The position numbers were made by a program, and so were the translations under genes. This document shows positions 9,836-17,704 of a DNA stretch of 64,000 nt, in pieces. Source of the stretch: Armatimonadota bacterium (lineage in GTDB: Bacteria; Armatimonadota; HRBIN16); assembly GCA_026003195.1 (NCBI GenBank), contig BPGU01000003.1, positions 536,763-600,762 of the forward strand, written 5' to 3'. The notes beneath the pieces were generated by a model. It searched no databases, was not told the DNA's origin, and saw nothing but the letters and a program-made list of their open reading frames with translations. Within the stretch, counting starts at the first letter, position 1; every line of letters starts with the position of its first letter.

Positions 9836-10717
9836 CTACTGGTATCGCCGGAACAGCTGCTCCACGCTGGCGTTCTCCGTATATGCTTGCTGCTTCACCA
9901 TCGCCACCTGCTCGTCCAGAGTAGGTTGCTCCACCCGATACAGGATGCCAATCGGGAAGGGCTCCTCTTCCTCTGCCAGGCGTAGAGCCGCGAACTTGTC
10001 CGTGGGATCGTGCGTTTCGGGTATCTCGTACACCTTGCCCTTGTAGTAATCGTAGGTTTGCACCTTGTTGAAGGTGACGCAGGGGCTGAACACATCCACC
10101 AGCGCGAAGCCGGGATGCCGGATGGCTTCCACGATGATTTTTGCCAGCTGGTTGGGCATACTGGAATACCCTCGTGCCACGAAGGTCGCCCCCGATATGA
10201 TGGCGAGCTGCAAGGGGTTGATCGCTCCTTCCAGGTTACCAAAGGGGGTAGTCTTCGTTTGGAACCCGGTAGAGCTGGTGGGGGAGGTCTGCCCCTTGGT
10301 TAGTCCGTAAATCTGGTTGTTCATGACGAGGTAGGTGATGTCGATATTGCGTCGCGCGGCATGAGGGAAGTGTCCCATCCCGATAGAGTAGCCGTCACCG
10401 TCCCCTCCGACACCGATGACTGTGAGCTCGGGATTAGCCAGCTTGATGCCGGTGGCTACCGGCAAGACGCGCCCATGCACGCCGTGGAAACCATAAGTCA
10501 CCACGAAGCCTGGTAATCGGCTGGAGCACCCGATGCCGGATACCAGCACCGTTTTGTCGGGGTCCAGGTTCAGCTGGCTCATCGCTTTGAACAGCGCGTT
10601 GAGCACGCCGTAGTCGCCGCAGCCCGGACACCAGATCGGCTCCAGATCGCTTTTGTAGTCCTTCGGCTGGCGCTGGATGGGCTGAGTGTGCACGCTTAAA
10701 GTCTGGGTCTCTGCCAT
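9836..10717 (-). CDS. korB: 2-oxoacid:ferredoxin oxidoreductase, beta subunit
   Basis: A 293-residue thiamine-diphosphate subunit. Evidence is WCPGCGDYGVL near the N-terminus (Cys ligands of the 4Fe-4S cluster plus TPP contacts), SGIGCSSR, the TPP-Mg motif GVGGDGDGYSIG, and YLVMNNQIYGLTKGQTSPTS. With the alpha subunit it should decarboxylate a 2-oxoacid, most likely 2-oxoglutarate or a close homologue, to the acyl-CoA while reducing ferredoxin. The choice between Kor, Por and related enzymes is by overall resemblance and is not proven. It begins 15 nt after the alpha-subunit stop in the same operon. Reduced ferredoxin could feed the downstream polyferredoxin/DUF362 module. Confidence 0.92.
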   Translation of the reverse strand: MAETQTLSVHTQPIQRQPKDYKSDLEPIWCPGCGDYGVLNALFKAMSQLNLDPDKTVLVSGIGCSSRLPGFVVTYGFHGVHGRVLPVATGIKLANPELTVIGVGGDGDGYSIGMGHFPHAARRNIDITYLVMNNQIYGLTKGQTSPTSSTGFQTKTTPFGNLEGAINPLQLAIISGATFVARGYSSMPNQLAKIIVEAIRHPGFALVDVFSPCVTFNKVQTYDYYKGKVYEIPETHDPTDKFAALRLAEEEEPFPIGILYRVEQPTLDEQVAMVKQQAYTENASVEQLFRRYQ

Positions 10718-10732
10718 CTTCTTCCTCCTGCT

Positions 10733-12472
10733 TCACATCCGGGCAACCCGGATGATTTCTTCTCGGATCTCTTCCGGGTCAAACGGTAACCCTGTGTCCT
10801 TAGCGTAAGAGACAGGGCGGACATTCGTCTGCGAGCGCAGGTACGCAGCGAACTCACCGGTGAAGTTTTTCTCGGGCACCAGCACCCTTTTCACCTTACT
10901 GGCGAACTCTTCGATCACCCTCACCGGCAGTGGCATCAGCATTTTGGGATAAAGCGCGGCTGCTCTCACGCCCTCTTTCTCCGCCAGCTGGATCGCCTCA
11001 CGGATAACTCCTTCTGTAGAACCCCAGCCGATGATGCCTACGTCCGCCCCTTCTGGTTCTCCCCAGATACGCACAAACTGCTCGGCGTATTGCTCGCTCA
11101 GGTGTTGCAGCTTGCGGAACCGCTTGGACTTCATCGCCTGCAGGTTTTCGGGCGTGTAGGTGGGGTCGCTCAACTCGTTATGTTCGATGCCGGTAGCGGT
11201 GTAGGCAAGGCCGGGCATGCCCGGTATCGCCATCGGAGAGATACCGGTTTCAGTGATGGCATAGCGGGCATATTCGCCGTTGGTACTGGGTTCCGGGACA
11301 ATGCGCTCCCAGCGAGGCACTAGCGACAGGTTGGGTTTGGGAATGGTACAGCGGCGGTGTGCCAGCGACTGGTCAGACAGCACGATCACCGGCAGTTGAT
11401 ACCTTTCGGCGATGTTCAGCGCGTGCTGGATCAGGTAGAAGCAGTCTTCCACGCTAGTGGGTGCCATCACCACCCGGGGCGACTCGTTATGCACCCCGTA
11501 CAGGGCGAGGTTCAGGTCACCTTGAGAGGTCTTTGTGGGCAATCCGGTGCTGGCACCGCCTCGTTGCACGTCCACAATCACTGCAGGGATCTCCGCCTGT
11601 GCTGCCAGATTGATCTGTTCCACCATCAGCGAGAGTCCGGGTCCAGAGGTAGCGGTCATCGCCCTTTGACCTGCGTATGCCGCTCCCAGCACCAAACCCA
11701 GCGCAGCGATTTCATCCTCTGCCTGTATCACCACCCCTCCAAAGCGCGGCAACACCGGAGCAAGCGCCTCCATGATGTCGGTGGCTGGGGTAATCGGATA
11801 GCCTGCGTAGAATGTCAGCCCCCCGTGTATCGCCCCCAAAGCCAACGCTTCGTTGCCGTTGATGACGAGGCGGTCGGGATTTACCTTCTCCACCTTGCCC
11901 AGTAAGGGGTCCAGAGGCTCCACATGTTGCGAGATGTAGTGGTAGCCGGCGTGCAATGCCTGAAAGTTCTTCTGCACCACCTCCTCGCCCTTGCGCTTGA
12001 AGGTCTGCTCGGCGATCTGTTCACCTGCTTCTACCGGCGCGCCAATATAGCGCAAAATGACCCCCAGAGCGACCATGTTTTTGGTCAGCATCGAGCCAAT
12101 CTCTTTTTTGGCGATGGTGCCGATAGGGACGGGGATCACGCGGTGGTTGGGGAGGTCGTGGGTAGGCACATTATCGCTGTCATAAATGAGCGTGCCCCCC
12201 GGACGCAAAGAGGCGATGTTTTCGCGATAACCCTCCTCGTTGAGCGCAACGAAAATGTCCACACAACTACCGTAGGAAAGAAGCAGATGGTCTGCAACAC
12301 GTACCTGGTAGAGAACGGTGCCCCCTTTAATCTCTGCGGGATAGGTACGAAAGGTGTATACTTCGTAGCCCAATCGCGCTAACGCCGTTGTCAGCATCTC
12401 CCCCAGGCTCAGTACTCCCTCTCCGGACTCTCCCGCCAGGCGCACCACAAAGTCCGTTCGCGAGCCTTCCAT
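10733..12472 (-). CDS. korA: 2-oxoacid:ferredoxin oxidoreductase, gamma-alpha fusion subunit
   Basis: A 579-residue protein. I chose ATG 12472 because GAAGGAGTG lies 8-12 nt upstream; an open frame continues to 12565 but has no ribosome site. The first 190 residues are the gamma domain (VRLAGESGEGV, EIKGGTVLYQVRV). The alpha domain follows with FYAGYPITPATDIMEAL, QAEDEIAALG, TSGPGLSLM and RGGASTGLPTKTSQGD. Gamma-alpha fusion followed by beta is the usual KorAB layout. The reaction is CoA-dependent oxidation of a 2-oxoacid with ferredoxin as acceptor, in the cytoplasm. A promoter with TATAAT at 12524-12529 on the minus strand fits this gene. Confidence 0.92.
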   Translation of the reverse strand: MEGSRTDFVVRLAGESGEGVLSLGEMLTTALARLGYEVYTFRTYPAEIKGGTVLYQVRVADHLLLSYGSCVDIFVALNEEGYRENIASLRPGGTLIYDSDNVPTHDLPNHRVIPVPIGTIAKKEIGSMLTKNMVALGVILRYIGAPVEAGEQIAEQTFKRKGEEVVQKNFQALHAGYHYISQHVEPLDPLLGKVEKVNPDRLVINGNEALALGAIHGGLTFYAGYPITPATDIMEALAPVLPRFGGVVIQAEDEIAALGLVLGAAYAGQRAMTATSGPGLSLMVEQINLAAQAEIPAVIVDVQRGGASTGLPTKTSQGDLNLALYGVHNESPRVVMAPTSVEDCFYLIQHALNIAERYQLPVIVLSDQSLAHRRCTIPKPNLSLVPRWERIVPEPSTNGEYARYAITETGISPMAIPGMPGLAYTATGIEHNELSDPTYTPENLQAMKSKRFRKLQHLSEQYAEQFVRIWGEPEGADVGIIGWGSTEGVIREAIQLAEKEGVRAAALYPKMLMPLPVRVIEEFASKVKRVLVPEKNFTGEFAAYLRSQTNVRPVSYAKDTGLPFDPEEIREEIIRVARM

Positions 12473-12523
12473 TGATTCCACTCCTTCGTGCTGGTGCAGT
12501 GCGACATCGCACCTGTGTTTTTC

Positions 12524-12552
12524 ATTATACCGCATTCCGCACCGCGTGTCTG
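12524..12552 (-). promoter_or_regulatory. Likely sigma-70-type promoter of the korAB operon
   Basis: On the minus strand a perfect TATAAT (-10, 12524-12529) lies 17 bp from CAGACA (12547-12552), which matches the -35 consensus at GACA. The distance to ATG 12472 is about 45 nt. A second, weaker pair (TTGCGA, 17 bp, TAGAAT) lies further upstream. Confidence 0.6.
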
Positions 12553-12627
12553 TTGAGCTAGGCAAAAAACGCTCACATACATTCTACCGTAAATCCTCGT
12601 CCTTCGCAACAATTCTGCCACGCATCG

Positions 12628-12636
12628 TGGTATACT
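12628..12636 (+). promoter_or_regulatory. Extended -10 promoter of the fluoride-switched operon
   Basis: TGGTATACT gives an extended -10 (TG at 12628-12629, TATACT at 12631-12636). No good -35 is present, as is common with extended -10 promoters. Transcription would start about 10 nt before the aptamer. Confidence 0.55.
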
Positions 12637-12653
12637 AGAAGTAAGCATAGAAA

Positions 12654-12719
12654 GGGCGATGGAGGTCCGCCTGCCCTTCGGATGAAGGGCGAACCGCCAA
12701 AAGAGGCTAATGGCTCCTG
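12654..12719 (+). ncRNA. Fluoride riboswitch (crcB motif) aptamer
   Basis: The sequence fits the fluoride aptamer. Stem P1 is GGCG (12655-12658) with CGCC (12668-12671), enclosing a loop that starts ATGGAG. An extra hairpin (GCCCTTC..GAAGGGC, 12673-12690) follows, as in optional P2 elements. Then comes AACCGCC, a short AAAAGA loop, and GGCTAATGGCTCCTG. GGAG (12661-12664) can pair with CTCC (12714-12717) to make the pseudoknot. GCTAATGGCTCC is close to the family consensus GCTGATGRCTCC. This class binds Mg2+-coordinated fluoride. It lies about 45 nt upstream of the DUF6062-like gene and should control the five-gene operon. Confidence is high because P1, the pseudoknot, the 3' consensus and an expression platform are all present. 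Confidence 0.9.
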
Positions 12720-12744
12720 TTCGTGTGAACAGTGAGCCATTTTT
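12709..12744 (+). terminator. Riboswitch expression platform: intrinsic terminator
   Basis: AATGGCTC (12709-12716) pairs with GAGCCATT (12734-12741), with an inner CTGTTC/GAACAG stem, followed by a run of T to 12744. The 5' arm contains the CTCC needed for the aptamer pseudoknot, so terminator and ligand-bound aptamer exclude each other. Fluoride should therefore turn transcription on. Confidence 0.88.
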
Positions 12745-12764
12745 GCGTTTATAGGGGGTAAAAG

Positions 12765-13397
12765 ATGCACCTGCCGGAGATGGCACTGGAAGAGGCGTTG
12801 AGAAGAGGCGAGTGCGCGCTGTGCTGGCTGGCGCATCAGCATCTGCTGCGTCGGGTGGACACGCTCTTCAGCGAGCACGTGCACGACCCGCACTGGCGAC
12901 AATCCCTGCGCGAAGGCAATGGTTTGTGTGCCTATCACGCCCGTCTGGTGCTCTCACGAGCGGATGTCCTTTCCCTGTCGATAATCGCCGAGGACGTGCT
13001 GGCTCATATATCGATAACTGTCCCAGCCCAACGGGCGCGCCATGCGTACTCCTGCCAGTTGTGTGACGCACTGGCGCATGATGTTGCGCAAGCAGCGAAT
13101 CTGCTGGCACAGCTGCTGCGTCAGGCGGAGTGGCGGGTGCGTTACGAGGCAAGTGAGGGGCTTTGCCTGCCTCACCTGCGGCAGGTACTACAAAGCGCGT
13201 CGTCAGAGGTGCAGATGTGGCTTGTCTCTCAGGAGAGCCAGCGATGGCAAGAGTTGCGCAAGCAGCTGCGGGAGGTTATCCGCAAACACGACTACCGCTT
13301 CCAGCACGAACCATGGGGTGACGAGGTGGGCAGTTGGCGGCGGGCAATTCACAAGCTCTACGGCATTTTTGCCGAGGAGGTGCACCATGAACGATAG
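12765..13397 (+). CDS. DUF6062-like protein with duplicated Cys/His motifs
   Basis: A 210-residue cytoplasmic protein with ATG 12765 after AGGGGG. It holds two repeats of the same pattern: Cys17-x2-Cys20 then GLC55-x2-His58, and Cys97-x2-Cys100 then GLC134-x2-His137. This could bind two metal ions. The C-terminal part KHDYRFQHEPWGDEVGSWRRA resembles the conserved end of DUF6062 proteins known mainly from Firmicutes; that assignment is from memory of the family. No activity is known. As first gene behind a fluoride riboswitch and 11-nt overlapped with the next gene, it is probably part of a fluoride response. It has no signal peptide or membrane helix. Confidence 0.8.
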   Translation: MHLPEMALEEALRRGECALCWLAHQHLLRRVDTLFSEHVHDPHWRQSLREGNGLCAYHARLVLSRADVLSLSIIAEDVLAHISITVPAQRARHAYSCQLCDALAHDVAQAANLLAQLLRQAEWRVRYEASEGLCLPHLRQVLQSASSEVQMWLVSQESQRWQELRKQLREVIRKHDYRFQHEPWGDEVGSWRRAIHKLYGIFAEEVHHER

Positions 13398-13842
13398 TCA
13401 TCGCAGACATCTCTTTGCCCTGCTGGTGCAGCTGGAAGATACGGTCAGCCGCATCACGCAGGCAGGCTGGATGGGCATCTCACCCTCTGGCGGTGGGCAG
13501 CGGCTGACCCCTCTCCCCCCCTCGCAGTGGCGGATGCTTCAGGAAGCCCTGGAGAGGCTGGTAGACAGTTACCACGATGCGATACACCGCCTGGTTCCCG
13601 AACTGACCCAGCAACATGAGCAGCCAGAGCCTATCGAAACCACCTATTACTGGTTGCGCCTGCTGCTGGGTAGCCTGCATGACTCCATCCTTCCTGAGCT
13701 GGACCCCGAACGCTTTGAGAGGCGATACGGGGAGCTGAACGAAGAGGAACGGGAGTTGCTCCGTCGGCTGCAGCGCACCATCGAGCGCGAACTGAAACAC
13801 GTGCAGGACCTCGCACAGATGCACTTCCTGCCGAAACGATAA
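13387..13842 (+). CDS. Unknown helical protein in the fluoride-switched operon
   Basis: A 151-residue protein starting at ATG 13387, inside the end of the preceding gene (11-nt overlap), after GAGGAGG. It is mostly charged and helical, with heptad-like stretches near both ends (LFALLVQLEDTVSRI and a final RRLQRTIERELKHVQDL). No catalytic motif, Cys pair, signal or membrane segment is visible and I recognise no family. Tight overlap with the DUF6062-like gene suggests translational coupling and perhaps a complex. A PERF-like 'LDPERFERRYG' segment stands out but I attach no function to it. Confidence 0.75.
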   Translation: MNDSHRRHLFALLVQLEDTVSRITQAGWMGISPSGGGQRLTPLPPSQWRMLQEALERLVDSYHDAIHRLVPELTQQHEQPEPIETTYYWLRLLLGSLHDSILPELDPERFERRYGELNEEERELLRRLQRTIERELKHVQDLAQMHFLPKR

Positions 13843-13860
13843 GGAGGTTTCGAAGAGACA

Positions 13861-15039
13861 ATGAACGTCTGGTGGACGGCGTTTGTCTGGATAGCCCTGG
13901 CACTTGCCGCGTCGCTGGTTTCCGTACGGCTGGCGCTGAGTGTGGCTCTGGCGGAAATCCTGTTCGGCGTGCTGGGAGGTAACGTGTTGCACATCCGTCC
14001 CAACGAGTGGATTAACTTTCTGGCAGGGCTGGGCGGCGTACTGCTGACCTTTTTGGCAGGCGCGGAAACCGATCGGCGCGTGCTGCGCAGTGAGTGGAGA
14101 GGAGCAGTCGCGCTGGGTATGTTCTCTTTCCTTGCCGCGCTGGTCGCTGAAGTAGCGGTGGTTCGGTGGGCGATGGGGTGGACATGGAGCGCTTCGCTCC
14201 TCACGGGAGTCGCACTGGCTCCTACCTCTATTGCCATCGTATACACTGTGCTGATGGATACCGGCATGAACCGTGCACCTCTGGGTAGACGGATGTTGGT
14301 CGCCTGCTTCCTGTCCAATCTGGCTGCGATGGTGTTGTTGGGCTTGGTTTTTACCAAACCGAGCATGTGGCTAGCTGTGTACCTGATTGCTATTGTGCTG
14401 GCTGCCTGGATGGCGCCTCCCGTGAGCTCCTTCTTCTTTCAGAGGTTCGGCACACATGTGACCCACCCGCAAGCGAAGTACCTGTTGTTGCTACTTCTGC
14501 TGTTCAACAGCCTGAGTGCACTTGCTGATACGCAGGCGCTGCTAGCAGCTTACCTGCTGGGATGGACACTGTCTGCAGTGTTCTCGAAGCACCGTGAGCC
14601 GCTCCACCAGATACGCGCTCTGTCCTTTACTTTCTTCACGCCCTTTTACTTCCTGCGTGCAGGCACCTATGTACAGGCTTCCATTTTCTGGAGTGGTCTG
14701 ACGGTCATCCTTTTGCTACTGGGGCTTCGTATCCTGAGCAAAGCGGTAACATCCTACCTCGTTTGCCGACGGCTAAGAATGTCGCGCAGGGAATCGATAT
14801 ACACCTCACTGGTGATGAGCACCGGTTTGACTTTCGACATTATTGCTGCTGTTTTTGGTCTATCGCATGGCTATTTGTCCTCTTCCCAGTATACTCTGCT
14901 CATCGCGGTGACTATTGGCAGCGCGCTGGTTCCTACCCTCATCGCGCAGACCTTCTTCAAGCCGTTGGTGGAGGATGGAGAGCTGCCGCGTCCAGATATG
15001 CAGAGGCAAGCGAGCCTGGCTTACGGTGAGGAGAGATAA
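13861..15039 (+). CDS. CPA2-family cation/proton antiporter
   Basis: A 392-residue integral membrane protein with about 12-13 hydrophobic helices. ATG 13861 follows AAGGAGG. It resembles the Na+/H+ exchanger fold of the KefB/CPA2 type: LLTFLAGAETD near residue 65, ALAPTSIAIVYT near 120, and a C-terminal STGLTFDIIAAVFG segment. It lacks the TrkA-N (NAD-binding) domain of true KefB/KefC proteins, so it is the membrane part only. Such antiporters are among genes reported downstream of fluoride riboswitches. In this operon it could export fluoride directly or correct pH or cation balance when HF enters. It lies 18 nt after the helical protein and 13 nt before uspA. Confidence 0.86.
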   Translation: MNVWWTAFVWIALALAASLVSVRLALSVALAEILFGVLGGNVLHIRPNEWINFLAGLGGVLLTFLAGAETDRRVLRSEWRGAVALGMFSFLAALVAEVAVVRWAMGWTWSASLLTGVALAPTSIAIVYTVLMDTGMNRAPLGRRMLVACFLSNLAAMVLLGLVFTKPSMWLAVYLIAIVLAAWMAPPVSSFFFQRFGTHVTHPQAKYLLLLLLLFNSLSALADTQALLAAYLLGWTLSAVFSKHREPLHQIRALSFTFFTPFYFLRAGTYVQASIFWSGLTVILLLLGLRILSKAVTSYLVCRRLRMSRRESIYTSLVMSTGLTFDIIAAVFGLSHGYLSSSQYTLLIAVTIGSALVPTLIAQTFFKPLVEDGELPRPDMQRQASLAYGEER

Positions 15040-15052
15040 AAGGAGGACGAAC

Positions 15053-15475
15053 ATGTATACGCGCATTCTGGTCGGATTCGACGGTTCAGAGGGCGCGGAG
15101 CGTGCTCTCAACGCAGGGCTTGCTCTCGCAAAGGCACTCGAAGCCGAACTACACGTGATTATGGTGGAGGAAGACCTGCCGAAATACGCCTCCACCATCG
15201 GCGAATACGAGGAGGTCAAACAACAGCGCGATGCCTACTTCGCCCAGCTGGAAAGACAGGTGCACCTCGCTGCGCAGCTGGCGGATGTGCCCGTGCAAAC
15301 ACATATCGTGACCGGACACGAGGTGTGGTCTATTGTGGACTTCGTGAAGCATCATCAGGTAGACCTGGTGGTTATCGGACACCAGGGACATTCCACGCTA
15401 CACGAAAGGGTGTTCGGCAGCACTGCTTCGTCCATCGTGGCGCACGTGCCCTGTCATGTGCTGGTGGTTAAATAG
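15053..15475 (+). CDS. Universal stress protein, UspA family
   Basis: A 140-residue single-domain UspA protein with ATG 15053 after AGGAGGA. It has the N-terminal ILVGFDGSEGAERAL strand-helix and the C-terminal ATP-binding pattern G-x2-G-x9-GS (GHQGHSTLHERVFGSTAS), so it probably binds ATP. UspA proteins paired with an antiporter often regulate it or act as a stress partner. It sits fourth in the fluoride-switched operon, 13 nt after the antiporter. The paired arrangement suggests cytosolic control of the transporter by nucleotide state; that is inference. Confidence 0.92.
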   Translation: MYTRILVGFDGSEGAERALNAGLALAKALEAELHVIMVEEDLPKYASTIGEYEEVKQQRDAYFAQLERQVHLAAQLADVPVQTHIVTGHEVWSIVDFVKHHQVDLVVIGHQGHSTLHERVFGSTASSIVAHVPCHVLVVK

Positions 15476-15537
15476 AAGGAGCTGAACCGCCTGCGGGAGA
15501 ATCTCCCTTCGCCTTTCGCACAGGAGGCTTATGTTTC

Positions 15538-16707
15538 GTGAAAACACTCTCGCGCTCGGTGCTCTTTGTCGTGTTGCTGGGGCTGGTGAGCCTTTGTGCA
15601 GATATGACTTACGAAGGCGCACGCAGTATCACCGGTCCCTTCTTGGGCACGCTGGGTGCCACCGGAGCGGTGGTGGGTTTCGTCTCCGGGCTGGGGGAGC
15701 TGGTCGGCTATGTGCTGCGTCTTGCCTCCGGCTACCTCAGTGATCGCACGCGCCGCTACTGGCTACTGACCTTCGTCGGCTATACGGTGAACCTGCTGGC
15801 GGTTCCTCTGCTTGCGCTGACGGGGCACTGGCTGCTGGCGTCCACGCTCATCGTGGTGGAACGCCTCGGCAAAGCCATCCGCACCCCCGCCCGCGACGCG
15901 ATGCTCTCGCACGCCACCAGGCAGATGGGGCACGGATGGGGCTTCGGTCTGCACGAGGCGATGGACCAGATAGGCGCGGTGCTGGGACCTCTCATCGTTT
16001 TCGCCACCCTCTCGGTGCGCAATGACTACCGACTGGGTTTCGCTGTGCTGCTGGCACCTGCGTTGCTGGCGCTGATCGCTCTGGGCATCGCGCGATGGCA
16101 GTTCCCACGACCGCAGGATTTGGAAGCGAAAGCGGTCACTCTGCAAACGCGAGGTTTTACCCCAACCTACTGGCTGTATCTGGGCGCGGTTGGGCTGGTA
16201 GCGGCTGGCTACGCCGACTTCCCGCTGATGGCGTACCACTTTGGCAAAACGGGGCTGGTCTCTTCCAGCCACATTGCCCTGTTCTACGCGCTGGCAATGG
16301 GGGTGGACGCTATCGGTGCGCTGGTGCTGGGGCGACTGTTTGACCGAATCGGCTTTGCCACGCTCATCCTAGCAACGGTGATTTCCGCCGGCTTTGCTCC
16401 ACTGGCTTTCCTGGGGGGTTTTTCAGGAGCGGTTGCCGGAGCGGTTCTCTGGGGCATCGGCATGAGCGCACAGGAATCGGTGATGCGTGCGGCGGTAGCA
16501 CGCCTAGTCCCCTCCGAACGTCGCGGCACGGGCTACGGCGTATTCCATACTGGCTACGGGTTGGCATGGTTTGCAGGCAGTGCGCTGATAGGGTGGCTGT
16601 ACGACCGCTCGGTGATGGGTCTGGTAGCGTTTTCAGTGCTAGCGCAGGTGGCGGCGCTGGCGGTGTTCATCGTGCTGGCACGCGCACACAATCGGCATCT
16701 GGCGTGA
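15538..16707 (+). CDS. Major facilitator superfamily transporter
   Basis: A 389-residue membrane protein with about 12 hydrophobic helices, split 6+6 by a more polar loop near residue 190. The start is GTG 15538, with AGGAGG 10 nt upstream; ATG at 15531 is in another frame and too close to the ribosome site. The loop after helix 2 has SGYLSDRTRRYW, a version of the MFS motif A, repeated weakly as LGRLFDRIG in the second half. Substrate cannot be read. It is the last gene of the fluoride-switched operon, 62 nt after uspA, and MFS genes have been seen in fluoride regulons. It ends 3 nt from the convergent bioY. Confidence 0.87.
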   Translation: MKTLSRSVLFVVLLGLVSLCADMTYEGARSITGPFLGTLGATGAVVGFVSGLGELVGYVLRLASGYLSDRTRRYWLLTFVGYTVNLLAVPLLALTGHWLLASTLIVVERLGKAIRTPARDAMLSHATRQMGHGWGFGLHEAMDQIGAVLGPLIVFATLSVRNDYRLGFAVLLAPALLALIALGIARWQFPRPQDLEAKAVTLQTRGFTPTYWLYLGAVGLVAAGYADFPLMAYHFGKTGLVSSSHIALFYALAMGVDAIGALVLGRLFDRIGFATLILATVISAGFAPLAFLGGFSGAVAGAVLWGIGMSAQESVMRAAVARLVPSERRGTGYGVFHTGYGLAWFAGSALIGWLYDRSVMGLVAFSVLAQVAALAVFIVLARAHNRHLA

Positions 16708-16710
16708 AAA

Positions 16711-17298
16711 TCAGCACGAGCGGAGGTTCGATTCAAACCTTTTCAGCAACTTCCACCCAGCCGGGAGCATCGCTGTCGCCAGCAGTATTTTGATCAGGTC
16801 GCCCGGGATAAACGGTAAACACCCTGCAACCAGCACCCTCTCGGCACCGACAAAGTACGCCAGCCACGGCAGCCCGAAGAGGTAAATCACCACATTGCCC
16901 AGGAACATAGCGGTCAAAGCCGTACCGAACCTTCTGTCCCATCCTTTCTCTGACAGCCATCCCGCAAGCATTGCCGCAGGCACAAAGCCCAACAGATAAC
17001 CTCCCGTTGGTGCAAGCAGATGCGCTATCCCTGCCTTGCCGCCTGCAAAAACAGGTAGCCCAGCCATTCCTTCCACCAAGTAAGCGACCATACACCAACC
17101 AGCTCTTCGGCTACCCAGTAAGACCCCGGTCAAAAGCACCGCCAGCGTCTGCCCCGTGATGGGCACAGGGCTGAAGGGTAGTGGGACAGCAAACTGCGCT
17201 GCCAAAGCAACGAACAGCGAACCGCCCACAAGGCAAAGAATGTCGTATAGCAGTGTGTAAGGCTTTGCTTTGGGGCGAAAGACATCGGCGTAAGTCAT
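16711..17298 (-). CDS. bioY: BioY biotin transporter substrate-binding subunit
   Basis: A 195-residue membrane protein. ATG 17298 was chosen because GAGGAGGG precedes it; an upstream ATG at 17319 has none. It matches BioY: VPLPFSPVPITGQTLAVLL in the first third, VYLVEGMAGLPVFAGG-like segment (read AYLVEGMAGLPVF), GPTGGYLLGF-like segment (APTGGYLLGF) and FIPGDLIKILLA near the end, with six predicted helices. BioY is the S-component of the ECF biotin transporter and can also work alone in some bacteria. No ECF ATPase or EcfT gene is nearby. No biotin-synthesis gene is adjacent either. Transcription converges with the MFS gene. Confidence 0.93.
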   Translation of the reverse strand: MTYADVFRPKAKPYTLLYDILCLVGGSLFVALAAQFAVPLPFSPVPITGQTLAVLLTGVLLGSRRAGWCMVAYLVEGMAGLPVFAGGKAGIAHLLAPTGGYLLGFVPAAMLAGWLSEKGWDRRFGTALTAMFLGNVVIYLFGLPWLAYFVGAERVLVAGCLPFIPGDLIKILLATAMLPAGWKLLKRFESNLRSC

Positions 17299-17704
17299 CC
17301 AGCCCTCCTCATGCAACACTTTTTCTTACGCCCTAATATATTACCTCAATGTCCTCGAAGCACCTTTGTTGCCTTTTCAGATGGTGCAAACCAATTTTGT
17401 CATGCTGAGCGTTAGCGAAGTATCTCCAGGTGTCGCTACAACGAGATTCTTCGCTTGTGCCGGAATGACACGGTGCGTCGCCATCCTGCACTACCGGAGT
17501 AATCATGCTTGACGAACCACTATTTAAGCATTTTTCTTTTCCCAAAATATATACAGGAAGAAGCCGTGAGAAAAGGAACTGCGCAGTTGCATGCGCAACT
17601 CACAGCAACTCACCGAGTGAAGCGAAGAGAACGAACGATGGGATGCTTCGCTGGCGCTCAGTATGACAGATTGAGATGGATGGAACATGTGGAGGAGAAG
17701 AACA
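17299..17704. repeat. Gene-free region with two dispersed palindromic repeats
   Basis: These 406 nt hold no gene. At 17398-17470 an element starts TGTCATGCTGAGCG and ends GGAATGACA, giving inverted ends TGTCAT/ATGACA, with internal GCGAAGTATCTC and GAGATTCTTCGC half-sites. A second, diverged copy lies at about 17617-17668 (GTGAAGCGAAGAG..CTTCGCTGGCGCTCAGTATGACA). Apparent ORFs here are made of repeat sequence. Related fragments recur at about 35351-35399, 47455-47512 and 47820-47865, so this looks like a dispersed, non-coding, REP-like family. Confidence 0.7.

Noticed and set aside
12473-12565. Longer start for the KorA gene at 12565
   Set aside because: It would read through the likely -35/-10 promoter and has no ribosome site; ATG 12472 has a good one.
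17333-17545. 70-codon minus-strand frame next to bioY
   Set aside because: It is made mainly of the dispersed palindromic repeat and lacks a ribosome site.
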